Notes: a model not told the origin generated them from the sequence alone. Numbered from the stretch's first letter, positions 39,332-48,806 are shown. The stretch: 64,000 bases of DNA from Rhodospirillaceae bacterium (GCA_022843945.1 JALHMR010000009.1:1-64000); one strand, 5' to 3'. A program made the numbers and translations.

Positions 39332-40560
39332 ACGATGCCCCTGTCGCGCAAGGCGCCGATCTCGCTGTCAGGCAGGTTCAGGAGCTCGCGCAGCACCGCG
39401 TCGGTGTGCTCCCCCAGCGCCGGTGGCGCGTGGCGATAGGTCGGCGGGGTTTCGGACATCTTCATCGGACTGGCCACCGAGGGTACCGGAATCTTGTGAT
39501 GGCCGTGCGTCAGCTCGATACGCATGCCGCGCGCGATGACCTGCGGGTCGGCGAAGACCTGATCGAGCGTGTTGACCGGGCCCGAGGGCACGCCGGCGGG
39601 CTCAAGGCGCTCTAGCCAATAATCGCGCGGCTTGGCGGCGATGATCTCGCGCAAGGTGGGGACCAGCGCCTCGCGGTTGCGCACCCGCCCGGGATTGGTG
39701 GCAAACCGGGAATCCTCGGCCAGATCCGGCCGGCCGGCGATCTCGCAGAACTTGCGATACTGGCTGTCGTTGCCCACCGCCAGGATGAGATAACCGTCGG
39801 CCGCCGAGAACACCTGGTAGGGCACGATGTTGGGATGCGCGTTGCCCAGGCGCCGGGGCGCCTGGCCGGTGACGAGATAATTGGAGCCTTCGTTGGCCAG
39901 CCAGGAGATCTGGGTGTCGAGCAGCGCCAGGTCGATGCGCTGGCCCTGGCCGCTGGCGTCGCGATGACGCAGCGCGGCCAGAATCGAAATGACGCCGTAG
40001 AGGCCGGTGGTGATGTCAGCCACCGCAATGCCGGCCTTCAGCGGCTCGGCGCCTGGCGCGCCTTCGGGCTGGCCATTGAGACTCATGAAGCCGCCCATGC
40101 CCTGCGCCAGGTAGTCGTAGCCGGCGCGCGGCGCATAGGGACCGGTTTGGCCGAAGCCGGTGATCGAGCAGTAGATCAGCTTCGGGAACTGCTCCTTGAG
40201 CTGCTCGTAGGCGAGGCCGTATTTCTTCAGGTCGCCGACCTTGAAGTTCTCAACCAGGATGTCGCATTGCGCGATCAGCCGGCGGGCCAGTTCCTGGCCC
40301 TCGGGCTTGGCGAGGTCGAGCGTCACCGAACGCTTGTTACGGTTGGCCGAGAGGAAATAGGCGCTCTCCACCGTATCCGCGCCATCGGCACCTTTGAGCC
40401 AGGGCGGACCGAACTTGCGCGTGTCGTCGCCCGCACCCGCGCGCTCGATCTTGATCACGTCGGCGCCGAGATCGCCGAGGATCTGGGTGCAGGTCGGGCC
40501 GGCGAGGATGCGCGTGAGGTCGAATACGCGTAGCCCCGTGAGGGGAGGAGCGGAGGTCAT
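39328..40560 (-). CDS. Class III (CaiB/BaiF) CoA-transferase
   Basis: A 410-residue CoA-transferase. The N-terminus GLRVFDLTRILAGPTCTQILGDLGADVIKIE and SANRNKRSVTLDLAKPEGQE are family hallmarks. The catalytic Asp lies in GYDYLAQGMGGFMSLNG, and GITGFGQTGPYAPRAGYDY is conserved. Enzymes of this class move CoA between carboxylic acids through a glutamyl or aspartyl anhydride. It is coupled to an acyl-CoA dehydrogenase homologue upstream (ATGA). Its acid substrate would be the precursor of that enzyme's acyl-CoA. Confidence 0.9.
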   Translation of the reverse strand: MTSAPPLTGLRVFDLTRILAGPTCTQILGDLGADVIKIERAGAGDDTRKFGPPWLKGADGADTVESAYFLSANRNKRSVTLDLAKPEGQELARRLIAQCDILVENFKVGDLKKYGLAYEQLKEQFPKLIYCSITGFGQTGPYAPRAGYDYLAQGMGGFMSLNGQPEGAPGAEPLKAGIAVADITTGLYGVISILAALRHRDASGQGQRIDLALLDTQISWLANEGSNYLVTGQAPRRLGNAHPNIVPYQVFSAADGYLILAVGNDSQYRKFCEIAGRPDLAEDSRFATNPGRVRNREALVPTLREIIAAKPRDYWLERLEPAGVPSGPVNTLDQVFADPQVIARGMRIELTHGHHKIPVPSVASPMKMSETPPTYRHAPPALGEHTDAVLRELLNLPDSEIGALRDRGIV

Positions 40561-41789
40561 TCAGCGGCGCGCTTGTCGATCAGCCGGGTGTAGCCGTCGC
40601 GGGTCTGCGGCAGCTTGCGGTTCAGCAGGCGCGTGGCGACGACCGTGCGCAGGATCTGCGCCGTGCCGCCGGCGATGGCGAACATGCGCGCGTCGCGCAC
40701 GTAGCGCTCCATCGGGTTGTTGCGCGAATAGCCGACCGCCCCCCAGACCTGGAGCGCGTCGTTGGTCACCTTGATGGCCATCTCGGAGGCCAGGATCTTG
40801 GCCTGCGCGGCGTAGAGCGCGTCGGGGAATCCGGACGGGCCGGCGCTGGCCGCGGCACGCCAGATCAGGGCGCGCGCGGCCTCGAGCTGGATGTTCATGT
40901 CGGCGAGCATGAACTGGATCGCCTGGAACTCGGCGATCGGCCGGCCGAACTGCTCGCGGCGCTGCGCGTAGTCGAGGGCGTGCTCGTAGGCCCCCTGGGC
41001 AAGACCCAGCGCCACGGTCGCCGCACCCACACGCTGGCCGTTATAGGCGTCCATCAGGTCACCGAAGCCGTGGCGCAGGCCGCGCGGCGGATTGACCATC
41101 ATGTCCGCCGGGACTTCGAGATTGTCGAAGATGATCTCGGTCTCGGGAATGCCGCGCAGGCCCATGGCCGGTTCGCGTTTGCCGACGATCAGGCCCTTGG
41201 GCGTGTTCGTCGATGGATCACGCACCGCGATGAGGCCGCCGATACCCTGCTCCTTGCCGTTCTCGTCGAAAACGCGGGCGAAGATCAGGTGCAGGCGCGA
41301 CACGCCGCCGCCGGTGATCCAGTGCTTCTTGCCGTTGATGACGTACTTGTCGCCACGCCGGTCGGCGCGGGTGGTCATCTCGGTGGCCGCACTGCCGGCC
41401 TCGGGCTCGGTGATGCAGATCGCCGGCTTGTCGCCCGACAGCACGATGTCGGCGGCGAGCTTTCTCTGTTCGGGCGTGCCGTAGGTGAGGATGGCGCCGA
41501 GCGCGCCCATGTTGGTCTCGACCACAATGCGTGCCGACGGGCCGCAAGCTTGCGCCATCTCGTCGATGACCAGCACCGCATCGAGATACGACAGGCCCTG
41601 GCCGCCGAGCTCCCGGGGGATGGTCATGCCGATGAAGCCGGCGTCGCGCAGGCGCTGCACGTGGTCCCACGGGTAGGCTTCGGTGCGGTCGACCTCCGCG
41701 GCGCGCGGCGCCATCTGCTCGCGGGCAAGCTTGCGGGCGCGGTCGCGCAGCGCGGTCTGCTGGGGTGTCAGCTGGAATTGGTTTGTCAT
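40557..41789 (-). CDS. Acyl-CoA dehydrogenase homologue, possible sulfinopropionyl-CoA desulfinase type
   Basis: A 410-residue flavoprotein of the acyl-CoA dehydrogenase superfamily: FAD-binding ICITEPEAGSAATEMTTRA and WITGG, RREQFGRPIAEFQAIQFMLA in the C-terminal helical domain. The catalytic Glu of the usual YEGT motif is absent; the segment reads IAGGTAQIL with G374 at that place. R87 in PSARIVVETNMGALGAI aligns, from memory, with the essential Arg of 3-sulfinopropionyl-CoA desulfinase (AcdA), which also lacks the Glu. Its coupling to a class III CoA-transferase recalls the Variovorax acd/act pair. Ordinary dehydrogenation with a different base remains possible. Confidence 0.78.
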   Translation of the reverse strand: MTNQFQLTPQQTALRDRARKLAREQMAPRAAEVDRTEAYPWDHVQRLRDAGFIGMTIPRELGGQGLSYLDAVLVIDEMAQACGPSARIVVETNMGALGAILTYGTPEQRKLAADIVLSGDKPAICITEPEAGSAATEMTTRADRRGDKYVINGKKHWITGGGVSRLHLIFARVFDENGKEQGIGGLIAVRDPSTNTPKGLIVGKREPAMGLRGIPETEIIFDNLEVPADMMVNPPRGLRHGFGDLMDAYNGQRVGAATVALGLAQGAYEHALDYAQRREQFGRPIAEFQAIQFMLADMNIQLEAARALIWRAAASAGPSGFPDALYAAQAKILASEMAIKVTNDALQVWGAVGYSRNNPMERYVRDARMFAIAGGTAQILRTVVATRLLNRKLPQTRDGYTRLIDKRAAE

Positions 41790-41837
41790 AGAGGCATCTT
41801 CGAGGCGTGGACGAGGAGGGTCAAGCCGGGTCTTGGC

Positions 41838-42749
41838 TCAGCGCAACAGCGCCATGAAGGCCGGCACGCTGATCGCCGCGAGCAGGGTGTGCACGGTGAT
41901 CAGCGCCGCCATCAGCTCCGTGTCGCCGCCCAGGCGCCGGGCGAGGATATAAGACGTGGGTGCGGGCGGCAGGGAGCAGTAAAGGACTGCCATCGTTGCC
42001 GCCAGCGGCTCCAATCCCAACAGCCGAGCAGCGCCGAGCGCCAGCAGCGGCGAGACGACGAGCTTGAGCAGGGTGGCGACGGTGACGGCCGTGCCGCGCG
42101 CCGCCACGGTACCGAGATTGAGCCCGGCGCCGACGGCGACGAGGCCCAGCGGCAGCGCCGCCTTGGCCAGGATGTCGAGCACGGGACCGATCACCGGCGG
42201 CAGGGGCAGCGACAGGGCCCCGAGCACCAGCCCGATCACCGACGAGATGATCAGCGGGTTCTTCGCCACTTCGCCGGCCGTCGCGGCGAGGCTGGGCGGG
42301 CTGCCGGAGGCGTGGCGCGCCAGCACGGCGATAGACAGGATGTTGACCGGGAAGATCATCACGGCGATGGCCAGCGCCAGCAGCGCCACGGCCTCGCTGC
42401 CGAACAGCGCCGAAGCCGCCGCCAGACCGACATAGGTGTTGAAGCGCAAGCTGCCCTGGAAGACCGAGGTGTAGGCGGGGCCGTCGACGCGCAGCAGCGG
42501 CCGGATCACGGCCAGCAGCGCCGCGACGGCGAGCGATACGCCGACCAGCACCACGAGGAACGGCACCACCTCCCAGGTGATGCGCGCCTGCGACAGGGTG
42601 CTGACCAGCAGGGCGGGGAAGAAGACGTAATAGGTCAGGACCTCGATCGACGCCCAGAAGTCCGGGCTCGGCCAGAGCCAGCGGCGCAAGCCCCAGCCCA
42701 GCGCGATCAGCGCGAAGATCGGCGCCAGCGCGAGGACGATGGCGATCAC
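41838..42749 (-). CDS. AEC family transporter (auxin efflux carrier-like)
   Basis: A 303-residue multi-spanning permease of the AEC family. The N-terminal IFALIALGWGLRRWL, the middle LIISSVIGLVLGALSLPLPP and the C-terminal ILARRLGGDTELMAALITVH with LLAAISVPAFMALL are typical. Bacterial members carry malonate, malate or other carboxylates. It begins at GTG 42749 overlapping the ruvX stop (GTGA), and lies 48 bp before the acyl-CoA dehydrogenase, so it may transport that pathway's substrate. Confidence 0.87.
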   Translation of the reverse strand: MIAIVLALAPIFALIALGWGLRRWLWPSPDFWASIEVLTYYVFFPALLVSTLSQARITWEVVPFLVVLVGVSLAVAALLAVIRPLLRVDGPAYTSVFQGSLRFNTYVGLAAASALFGSEAVALLALAIAVMIFPVNILSIAVLARHASGSPPSLAATAGEVAKNPLIISSVIGLVLGALSLPLPPVIGPVLDILAKAALPLGLVAVGAGLNLGTVAARGTAVTVATLLKLVVSPLLALGAARLLGLEPLAATMAVLYCSLPPAPTSYILARRLGGDTELMAALITVHTLLAAISVPAFMALLR

Positions 42750-43216
42750 AGGCGCGCCTGCCTCGCGTGGTCGAGGAAGCCCTGCAGGATGTAGGCGGCG
42801 GCGAGTTTGTCGACCAGCTCGGCCCGCCGGGCGCGCGACAGGTCGGCATCGAGCATCGTGCGGGTGACGGCGGCGGTGGACAGCCGCTCGTCCCAGAAGG
42901 CCAGCGGCAGGGCGATCTTGCCGGCGAGGTTGCTGGCGAAGGCACGCACCGACTGGCAGCGCGGGCCCTCGCTGCCGTCCATGTTGACCGGCAGGCCGAG
43001 GACGAAGCCGCCGACCTGGTGCTGGGCGACCAGCCTGGCGAGCTTTTCGGCGTCGGCGGTGAACTTGCCGCGGCGCAGGGTTTCCAGCGGCGTGGCGATG
43101 GTCAGGCTGGTGTCGGACAGGGCCAGCCCGAGGGTTTTTTCGCCGATGTCGAAGCCCATCAGGCGCTGGCCCGGTTTCAGGTCGGCCTTGAGGTCGGCGG
43201 GGTTGCGGATGGCCAT
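42746..43216 (-). CDS. ruvX: Holliday junction resolvase-like protein RuvX (YqgF)
   Basis: A 156-residue RNase H-fold nuclease implicated in 16S rRNA 5'-end processing. Motifs seen are LMGFDIGEKTLGLALSD, VGGFVLGLPVNMDGSEGPR and FWDERLSTAAVTRTML. The gene is divergent from gatC, a common alphaproteobacterial arrangement, and coupled to the AEC permease. Confidence 0.95.
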   Translation of the reverse strand: MAIRNPADLKADLKPGQRLMGFDIGEKTLGLALSDTSLTIATPLETLRRGKFTADAEKLARLVAQHQVGGFVLGLPVNMDGSEGPRCQSVRAFASNLAGKIALPLAFWDERLSTAAVTRTMLDADLSRARRAELVDKLAAAYILQGFLDHARQARL

Positions 43217-43271
43217 GGTCGGATGATAGCTTCCGGCGCGATTTTCACTGATTTCCCTAGGTACTTATCGG

Positions 43272-43571
43272 ATGGCGCTCGACAAAGCCACCGTGGCCCG
43301 TATTGCCACACTCGCCCGCATCAAGGTAGCCGATGCCGACCTCGACAAGATGGTCGGGGAGCTGCAGACCATCATCTCCTGGGTCGAGCAACTGGACGCG
43401 GTCGACACCAAGGGCGTCGAGCCGATGACCTCGGCCGTCGAGGTCACCCTGCCGATGCGCGAGGACAAGGTCTCGGACGGTGGCTACGTCGCCCAGATCG
43501 TGGCCAACGCGCCGGAGCCGGTCGTGGTGGGCGAGGGCGCCTTCTTCACCGTGCCCAAGGTGGTCGAATAA
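43272..43571 (+). CDS. gatC: Asp-tRNA(Asn)/Glu-tRNA(Gln) amidotransferase subunit C
   Basis: The small subunit that stabilises GatA-GatB, 99 residues. It starts MALDKATVARIATLARIKVA and ends VAQIVANAPEPVVVGEGAFF then TVPKVVE, the standard GatC pattern with R-E-D in LPMREDKVSDG. The gatA ATG follows the stop with no gap (TAAATG). Confidence 0.96.
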   Translation: MALDKATVARIATLARIKVADADLDKMVGELQTIISWVEQLDAVDTKGVEPMTSAVEVTLPMREDKVSDGGYVAQIVANAPEPVVVGEGAFFTVPKVVE

Positions 43572-45044
43572 ATGGCCGCCCTCACCGACCTGACGATTGC
43601 CGAAGCCCGCGATCAGCTGCGCGCCAGGAAGATCTCGGCGCGCGAGCTGGCCCAGGCGCATGTCAGCGCCGTGGCGAAGGCCAAGCAGCTCAACGCCTTC
43701 ATTACAGAGACGCCGGAGATGGCGCTGAGCATGGCCACCGCTTCGGACCAGCGGCTCAAGGCCGGTGACGGCGGCGCTCTCGAGGGCGTGCCGCTGGCCA
43801 TCAAGGACCTGTTCTGCACCAAGGATGTGCTGACCACGGCGGCCAGCCATATCCTGCACGGCTTCAAGCCGCCCTATGAATCGACCGTCAGCGCCAATTT
43901 GTGGAAGGCGGGCGCGGTCCTGCTCGGCAAGACCAACCTCGACGAGTTCGCCATGGGCTCGTCCAACACCACCAGCTATTACGGCCCGGTGCACAATCCC
44001 TGGCAGCGGCGCGGCGACAATCGGCCGCTGGTGCCGGGCGGCTCGTCCGGCGGCTCGGCCGCGGCAGTCGCGGCGCGGGTGGCGATGGGTGCGACCGGCA
44101 CCGATACCGGCGGCTCGATCCGCCAGCCGGCGGCCTTCTGCGGCCTGGTCGGCCTGAAGCCGACCTACGGCCGCTGCTCGCGCTGGGGCATCGTCGCCTT
44201 CGCCTCGTCGCTCGACCAGGCGGGCCCGATGACCCGCACGGTGCGCGATGCCGCCATCATGCTCGGCGCCATGGCCAGCCACGACCCGAAGGATTCGACC
44301 TCGGTGCCGCGTCCGGTGCCCGACTACGAGAAGGCGCTGACCGGCGACATCCGCGGCCTCAAGTTCGGCATCCCCAAGGAATACCGGATCGACGGCATGG
44401 CGCCGGAGATCGAGAAGCTCTGGCAGCAGGGAATCGAGTGGCTCAAGGCCGCCGGCGCCACGCCGGTCGAGATCAGCCTGCCGCACACCAAGTACGCGCT
44501 GCCGGCCTATTACATCATCGCGCCGGCAGAAGCGTCGTCGAACCTGGCGCGCTATGACGGCGTGCGTTTCGGTTTGCGCATCCCCGGTGATTCGCTGGAC
44601 GGCATGTATGAGAACACGCGCGCCGAAGGCTTCGGCGCCGAGGTCCAGCGCCGCGTGATGATCGGCACCTACGTGCTGTCGGCCGGCTATTACGACGCCT
44701 ATTACCTGAAGGCCCAGCGCGTGCGCTCGCTGATCGCCCGCGATTTCACCGAGGCCTACAAGAAGTGCGATGTCATCCTGACGCCGACCGCGCCCTCGGC
44801 AGCCTTTGCCATCGGTGAGAAGGCCGACGATCCGATCGCCATGTATCTCAACGACGTGTTCACCGTGACCGTGAATCTCGCCGGTCTGCCGGGCATTTCT
44901 GTTCCCGCCGGCCTCTCGGCCGAGGGCCTGCCGCTCGGCCTGCAGCTCATCGGTCGTGCCTTCGACGAGGAGACGCTGTTCCGCGTCGCCGGCGTGGTGG
45001 AGAAGGCGGCGAATTTCACGGCGCTGCCGCCGGGGATATCATGA
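43572..45044 (+). CDS. gatA: Glutamyl-tRNA(Gln) amidotransferase subunit A
   Basis: The 490-residue amidase that releases ammonia from glutamine for the transamidation of misacylated tRNA. The Ser-cisSer-Lys triad is visible: Lys in [15 protein letters not shown], the first Ser in [20 protein letters not shown] and the nucleophile in [16 protein letters not shown]. Its stop overlaps the start of an inserted HNH gene (ATGA); normally gatB would follow directly. Without the insert the frame would end one residue later at TGC-TGA. Confidence 0.97.
   Translation: MAALTDLTIAEARDQLRARKISARELAQAHVSAVAKAKQLNAFITETPEMALSMATASDQRLKAGDGGALEGVPLAIKDLFCTKDVLTTAASHILHGFKPPYESTVSANLWKAGAVLLGKTNLDEFAMGSSNTTSYYGPVHNPWQRRGDNRPLVPGGSSGGSAAAVAARVAMGATGTDTGGSIRQPAAFCGLVGLKPTYGRCSRWGIVAFASSLDQAGPMTRTVRDAAIMLGAMASHDPKDSTSVPRPVPDYEKALTGDIRGLKFGIPKEYRIDGMAPEIEKLWQQGIEWLKAAGATPVEISLPHTKYALPAYYIIAPAEASSNLARYDGVRFGLRIPGDSLDGMYENTRAEGFGAEVQRRVMIGTYVLSAGYYDAYYLKAQRVRSLIARDFTEAYKKCDVILTPTAPSAAFAIGEKADDPIAMYLNDVFTVTVNLAGLPGISVPAGLSAEGLPLGLQLIGRAFDEETLFRVAGVVEKAANFTALPPGIS
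45038..45043 (+). repeat. ATCATG, left member of the direct repeat flanking the HNH gene
   Basis: ATCATG spans the gatA end and the HNH start codon; the same six bases recur at 45590-45595 across the gatB start codon. Joining the two would restore a gatA end (ISC-stop) overlapping gatB. Three of the six bases are start codons, so chance is not excluded. Confidence 0.45.
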
Positions 45045-45589
45045 AAGCCGCGGTGATTAAGAAGCGGCTGCGGCGGCAGAGAATTGTCGGTAAGGCCACG
45101 ACTGTCAGAGGTGCTTTTGCTTCTGCAGTAGCCCCGTTCGAGAAATTCGATCGCATTAAATTTTCTCGATGGCTTGAAGTTTTGGGCCAGCAAGAAGATG
45201 AAGATCTACGTTGTGTGTACTGCGGTGAGAAAGCTAATCACCTCGATCATCTTTTCAGTCTGATCTTCGATAAGAAGCCCTCTGGTTTTGGACATTTTAT
45301 CTTCAACACAGTGCCGGCCTGTCATGACTGCAACGTCAATAAGGGCTCGAAAAGTTGGCGTGATTGGCTTGAAGAGCGGCACGGCTCGAATCCTGCGGAG
45401 ATTGCCCGGCGATCAAAGATTCTGTCGAAGGTCGAGGCGGAGCTTCTTAACGATAAGAGCTGCAAGTACGATCTCGCACCTGTTTCGACCGAGATCGATA
45501 GCCTTATAGCTATTCGCGAAGAGGTGCTTACCCTAATGCGGAAGGCAGATGAGTTAGCTGCAGCAATTCACAAGCGTATGAGGCCATAG
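45041..45589 (+). CDS. HNH endonuclease inserted between gatA and gatB
   Basis: A 182-residue protein with one HNH nuclease module: zinc pair C58-V-Y-C61-G, catalytic H67-L-D69-H70, N89 in [13 protein letters not shown] and second zinc pair C94/C97, then KGSKSW. An N-terminal basic region ([14 protein letters not shown]) may bind DNA and the C-terminus is helical. Hand counting 45121-45300 gives 77 G/C of 180 (43%), against 78 of 120 (65%) in flanking gatA and gatB lines, with AT-ending codons, which indicates recent transfer. It is coupled to gatA by ATGA and separated from gatB by three bases. Target unknown. Confidence 0.82.
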   Translation: MKAAVIKKRLRRQRIVGKATTVRGAFASAVAPFEKFDRIKFSRWLEVLGQQEDEDLRCVYCGEKANHLDHLFSLIFDKKPSGFGHFIFNTVPACHDCNVNKGSKSWRDWLEERHGSNPAEIARRSKILSKVEAELLNDKSCKYDLAPVSTEIDSLIAIREEVLTLMRKADELAAAIHKRMRP

Positions 45590-45595
45590 ATCATG
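45590..45595 (+). repeat. ATCATG, right member of the direct repeat flanking the HNH gene
   Basis: The second ATCATG, containing the gatB ATG, matches the one at 45038-45043. The segment between equivalent positions is 552 bp, a multiple of three. Confidence 0.45.
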
Positions 45596-47047
45596 CTGAT
45601 CGATGGCAAGACGGGCACGTGGGAGCTGGTGATCGGGCTGGAGGTCCATGCCCAGGTGACCTCGAAGGCCAAATTGTTCTCGGGCGCCGATACGGTGTTC
45701 GGCGCCGAGCCCAACACGCAGGTGAGCTTCGTCGATGCGGCGTTCCCCGGCATGCTGCCGGTGATCAACCGCTTCTGCGTCGAGCAGGCGGTGAAGACCG
45801 GTCTTGGCCTCGGCGCCGAGATCAACCTGGTCTCGATCTTCGACCGCAAGAACTACTTTTACGCCGACCTGCCGGCCGGCTATCAGATCTCGCAGTACAC
45901 GCGGCCCGTGGTCGGCAAGGGCACGCTGGTGCTCGACATGCCGGACGGCCAGTCGCGTACCGTCGGCATCACGCGCCTGCATCTGGAGCAGGACGCCGGC
46001 AAGTCGCTGCACGATCAGCACCCGACCAAGACCTACGTCGATCTCAACCGCTCCGGCGTGGCGCTGATGGAGATCGTCTCGGAGCCGGACCTGCGCTCGC
46101 CCGAGGAGGCCGGCGCCTATCTCAAAAAGCTGCGCGCCATCCTGCGCTATCTCGGCACCTGCGACGGCAACATGGAGGAAGGCTCCATGCGCTGCGACGC
46201 CAACGTCTCGGTGCGCAAGCAGGGCTCGAAGGAACTCGGCACGCGCTGCGAGATCAAGAACGTCAACTCGGTGCGCTTCGTCATGCAGGCCATCGAGTAC
46301 GAGGCGAACCGCCAGGTCGAGCTCATCGAAGAGGGTGGCACGGTCCAGCAGGAAACCCGGCTGTTCGATTCAGGCAAGGGCGTGACGCGCTCCATGCGCT
46401 CCAAGGAGCACGCGCACGATTACCGCTATTTCCCCGATCCCGACCTACTGCCGCTGGTTCTGGACGAGAAATGGGTCGCGGGGCTGAAGGCCGCGCTGCC
46501 GGAGCTGCCGGACACCAAACGCGAGCGTTTCATCAAGGACTTCAAACTGTCGCCTTACGACGCCAGCGTGCTGGTCGCCGAGAAGGAGCAGGCCGAGTAC
46601 TTCGAGGCCGTGGCCCAGGGCCGCAAGGATCCCAAGCTCGCCGCCAACTGGGTGATGTCGGAGCTCTTCGCCGTGCTCAACCGCCAGAACCTCGATATCG
46701 CCCGCTCGCCGGTCAAGGCGACGGCGCTCGCCGGGCTGCTCGACCTGATCGAGAACAACACGATCTCCGGCCGCATCGCCAAGGATGTCTTCGCCGAGAT
46801 GGTGGAGAGCGGCAAGGATGCCGCCGCCATCGTCGAGCAGAAGGGTCTCAAGCAGGTCACCGACACCGGCGCCATCGAGAAGGCGGTCGATGACGTGATC
46901 GCCGCCAATGCCGACAAGGTCGAGCAGATCAAGGCCGGCAAGGTGCAGCTCATCGGCTGGTTCGTCGGCCAGGTGATGAAGGGGACCGGCGGCAAGGCCA
47001 ATCCCGGCATGGTCAACGAGATCCTGAAGAAGAAACTCGGGATCTAG
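45593..47047 (+). CDS. gatB: Asp-tRNA(Asn)/Glu-tRNA(Gln) amidotransferase subunit B
   Basis: The 484-residue subunit binding and activating the misacylated t[21 protein letters not shown] starts the protein; [37 protein letters not shown] and the ATP-site region are conserved. The C-terminal YqeY-like tail domain ends [20 protein letters not shown]. Translation probably depends on ribosomes finishing the inserted HNH gene, since only three bases separate them and no Shine-Dalgarno is obvious. Confidence 0.97.
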   Translation: MLIDGKTGTWELVIGLEVHAQVTSKAKLFSGADTVFGAEPNTQVSFVDAAFPGMLPVINRFCVEQAVKTGLGLGAEINLVSIFDRKNYFYADLPAGYQISQYTRPVVGKGTLVLDMPDGQSRTVGITRLHLEQDAGKSLHDQHPTKTYVDLNRSGVALMEIVSEPDLRSPEEAGAYLKKLRAILRYLGTCDGNMEEGSMRCDANVSVRKQGSKELGTRCEIKNVNSVRFVMQAIEYEANRQVELIEEGGTVQQETRLFDSGKGVTRSMRSKEHAHDYRYFPDPDLLPLVLDEKWVAGLKAALPELPDTKRERFIKDFKLSPYDASVLVAEKEQAEYFEAVAQGRKDPKLAANWVMSELFAVLNRQNLDIARSPVKATALAGLLDLIENNTISGRIAKDVFAEMVESGKDAAAIVEQKGLKQVTDTGAIEKAVDDVIAANADKVEQIKAGKVQLIGWFVGQVMKGTGGKANPGMVNEILKKKLGI

Positions 47048-47065
47048 CACAGGAGGGGGAACGTC

Positions 47066-47878
47066 ATGGCCAAAGCGCAGAAGAAAGCCAAAGCGAAGCC
47101 GCCATCCAAAAAGACGAAGTCCCGGAAACCGAAGAAGCTCGTCGCCACTGCCAGCATCAAGGCGGCGGCCAAAAAGTCCGCTGCCAAGGCGGCGAAGGGC
47201 GCGCCGATCGGCAAGAAGCCGCGCCAGGCATCAGCCAAGAAGGCCGACGACACGATCACGCTGCACGGCGTGTTCCTCTCCATGCCGACCGCCAAGGTCG
47301 GGCTGATGCTGTCGATGTGTGGCGCCAAGTGGAACTACCGCCACGTCGACATGCGCGCCGGCCAGCACAAGTCGCCGGAGTTCCTGGCGATGAACCGCTT
47401 CGGCCAGGTGCCGGTCTTGCAGCACGGCAGCCGCTCCATCGCCCAGTCGAATGCCATCCTGCAATACCTGGCGCAGCACTTCGGCAAGTTCCAGGGCCGC
47501 AACGAGAGTGAAACCTGGCGCATCGCCGAGTGGCTGAGCTGGGATTTCGACCGCTTCTCCACGGGGGTGGGCCTGTGCCGCACCTTCGCCAAGTTCCAGC
47601 CACAGACGCCGGAAGAGGTGAAGGCCTTCATGCGCACGCGCGGCGATCAGGCGCTGGCAGCACTCGATCGTCATCTGGGGACGAGCAAGTTCATGGTCGG
47701 CGGCGCGCCGACCATTGCCGACATCGCCATCTTCCCGTGGATCGCCACGGCGGACGAGGGCGGCTTCACCGTCGCCAACTATCCCAACGTGCACGCCTGG
47801 GCCGAGCGCATGCTCGGCCAGCCGGGCGTGGCGCATCCCTACAATCTCCTGCCCAAAGAGGACCGCGTCGCGGCTTGA
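47066..47878 (+). CDS. Glutathione S-transferase-like protein with a histone-H1-like N-terminal tail
   Basis: A 270-residue protein in two parts. Residues 2-61 are Lys/Ala/Pro-rich (AKAQKKAKAKPPSKKTKSRK, then a stretch with IKAAAKKSAAKAAKGA), like bacterial H1-type DNA-binding tails. From about residue 62 a GST fold begins (TITLHGVFLSMPTAKVGLML), with the thioredoxin-like domain (NRFGQVPVLQHGSRSIAQSN) and the helical domain (GGAPTIADIAIFPWIA). AGGAGGGGG is a strong ribosome-binding site. A second GST gene follows after 5 nt. A nucleoid location is suggested by the tail but unproven. Confidence 0.8.
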   Translation: MAKAQKKAKAKPPSKKTKSRKPKKLVATASIKAAAKKSAAKAAKGAPIGKKPRQASAKKADDTITLHGVFLSMPTAKVGLMLSMCGAKWNYRHVDMRAGQHKSPEFLAMNRFGQVPVLQHGSRSIAQSNAILQYLAQHFGKFQGRNESETWRIAEWLSWDFDRFSTGVGLCRTFAKFQPQTPEEVKAFMRTRGDQALAALDRHLGTSKFMVGGAPTIADIAIFPWIATADEGGFTVANYPNVHAWAERMLGQPGVAHPYNLLPKEDRVAA

Positions 47879-47883
47879 ACACC

Positions 47884-48501
47884 ATGATCGATCTCTACAC
47901 CTGGGGAACGCCCAACGGCCGCAAGGTCTCCATCATGCTCGAGGAGCTCGGCCTGCCGTACAGGACGCACCCCATCAACATCGGCAAGGACGACCAGTTC
48001 AAGCCCGAGTTCGTCGCCATCAACCCCAACAGCAAGATCCCGGCGATCGTCGACCCCGAGGGTCCCGGCGGCAAGCTGCCGCTGTTCGAATCCGGCGCCA
48101 TCCTCATCTACCTCGCCGAGAAGACCGGCAAGTTCCTGCCGTCGGACCCGCGCAAGAGGATCATCGTGCTGCAGTGGCTGATGTTCCAGATGGGTGGCGT
48201 CGGCCCGATGTTCGGCCAGACGCACCACTTCCTGCGCAACGCCAAGGAAGACGTGCCCTACGGCAAGCAGCGCTATCATGCCGAGACCAAGCGGCTTTAT
48301 GGCGTGATGAACAAGCGCCTGGGCGAGGCCAGGTACCTGGCCGGCGACGAGTACACCATCGCCGACATCGCCACCTTCCCCTGGGTCTCGCGCTACGAGT
48401 GGCACCAGGTCGACCTGGGCGAGTTCCCCAACGTCAAGCGCTGGTTCGACGAGATCGCGGCTCGGCCTGCGGTGAAGAAGGGGATGGCCGTCCCGGGCTG
48501 A
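47884..48501 (+). CDS. Glutathione S-transferase, YfcG/Ure2p-like
   Basis: A 205-residue GST with the N-terminal thioredoxin fold (MIDLYTWGTPNGRKVSIMLE, NPNSKIPAIVDPEG, FESGAILIYLAEKTGKFLPS) and a C-terminal helical domain (AGDEYTIADIATFPWVSRYE). TWGTPNGRKV is the YfcG-type motif; such enzymes show disulfide-bond reductase activity with glutathione. It is co-transcribed with the Lys-rich GST. Confidence 0.88.
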   Translation: MIDLYTWGTPNGRKVSIMLEELGLPYRTHPINIGKDDQFKPEFVAINPNSKIPAIVDPEGPGGKLPLFESGAILIYLAEKTGKFLPSDPRKRIIVLQWLMFQMGGVGPMFGQTHHFLRNAKEDVPYGKQRYHAETKRLYGVMNKRLGEARYLAGDEYTIADIATFPWVSRYEWHQVDLGEFPNVKRWFDEIAARPAVKKGMAVPG

Positions 48502-48806
48502 GCTGCCTTGTCCGAACGCCGATACCGCGCGGGTTAGTAGACGCTCTGAATGCGGGTTTCGCGGAATCGCCCGAAATCGGCGTGCGTAATCAATGCCCTG
48601 AATCGGCCCGGTTCATTTGCCCATAAAAAGACAAGATCGGTTTGTGGACGAGGGTAATCCCGGCGAAAGAAAAGGGATGGTCCCGACGGTGCGTCACGCC
48701 GCCGGGAATCCTCAAGTGCCTCACCATGTCACAGAGCCAACCTCGTCATATGGTAGACGAATTGGCTGGTTCAAGGGCTGCGCCAGGGTGAGGGGGGAGG
48801 CGGCGG
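48502..48806. other. Intergenic region, no recognisable element
   Basis: A 305-bp gap between the GST pair and the convergent GNAT gene. Short open frames have no ribosome-binding site or familiar sequence, and no terminator hairpin with T-run was found. Confidence 0.6.
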
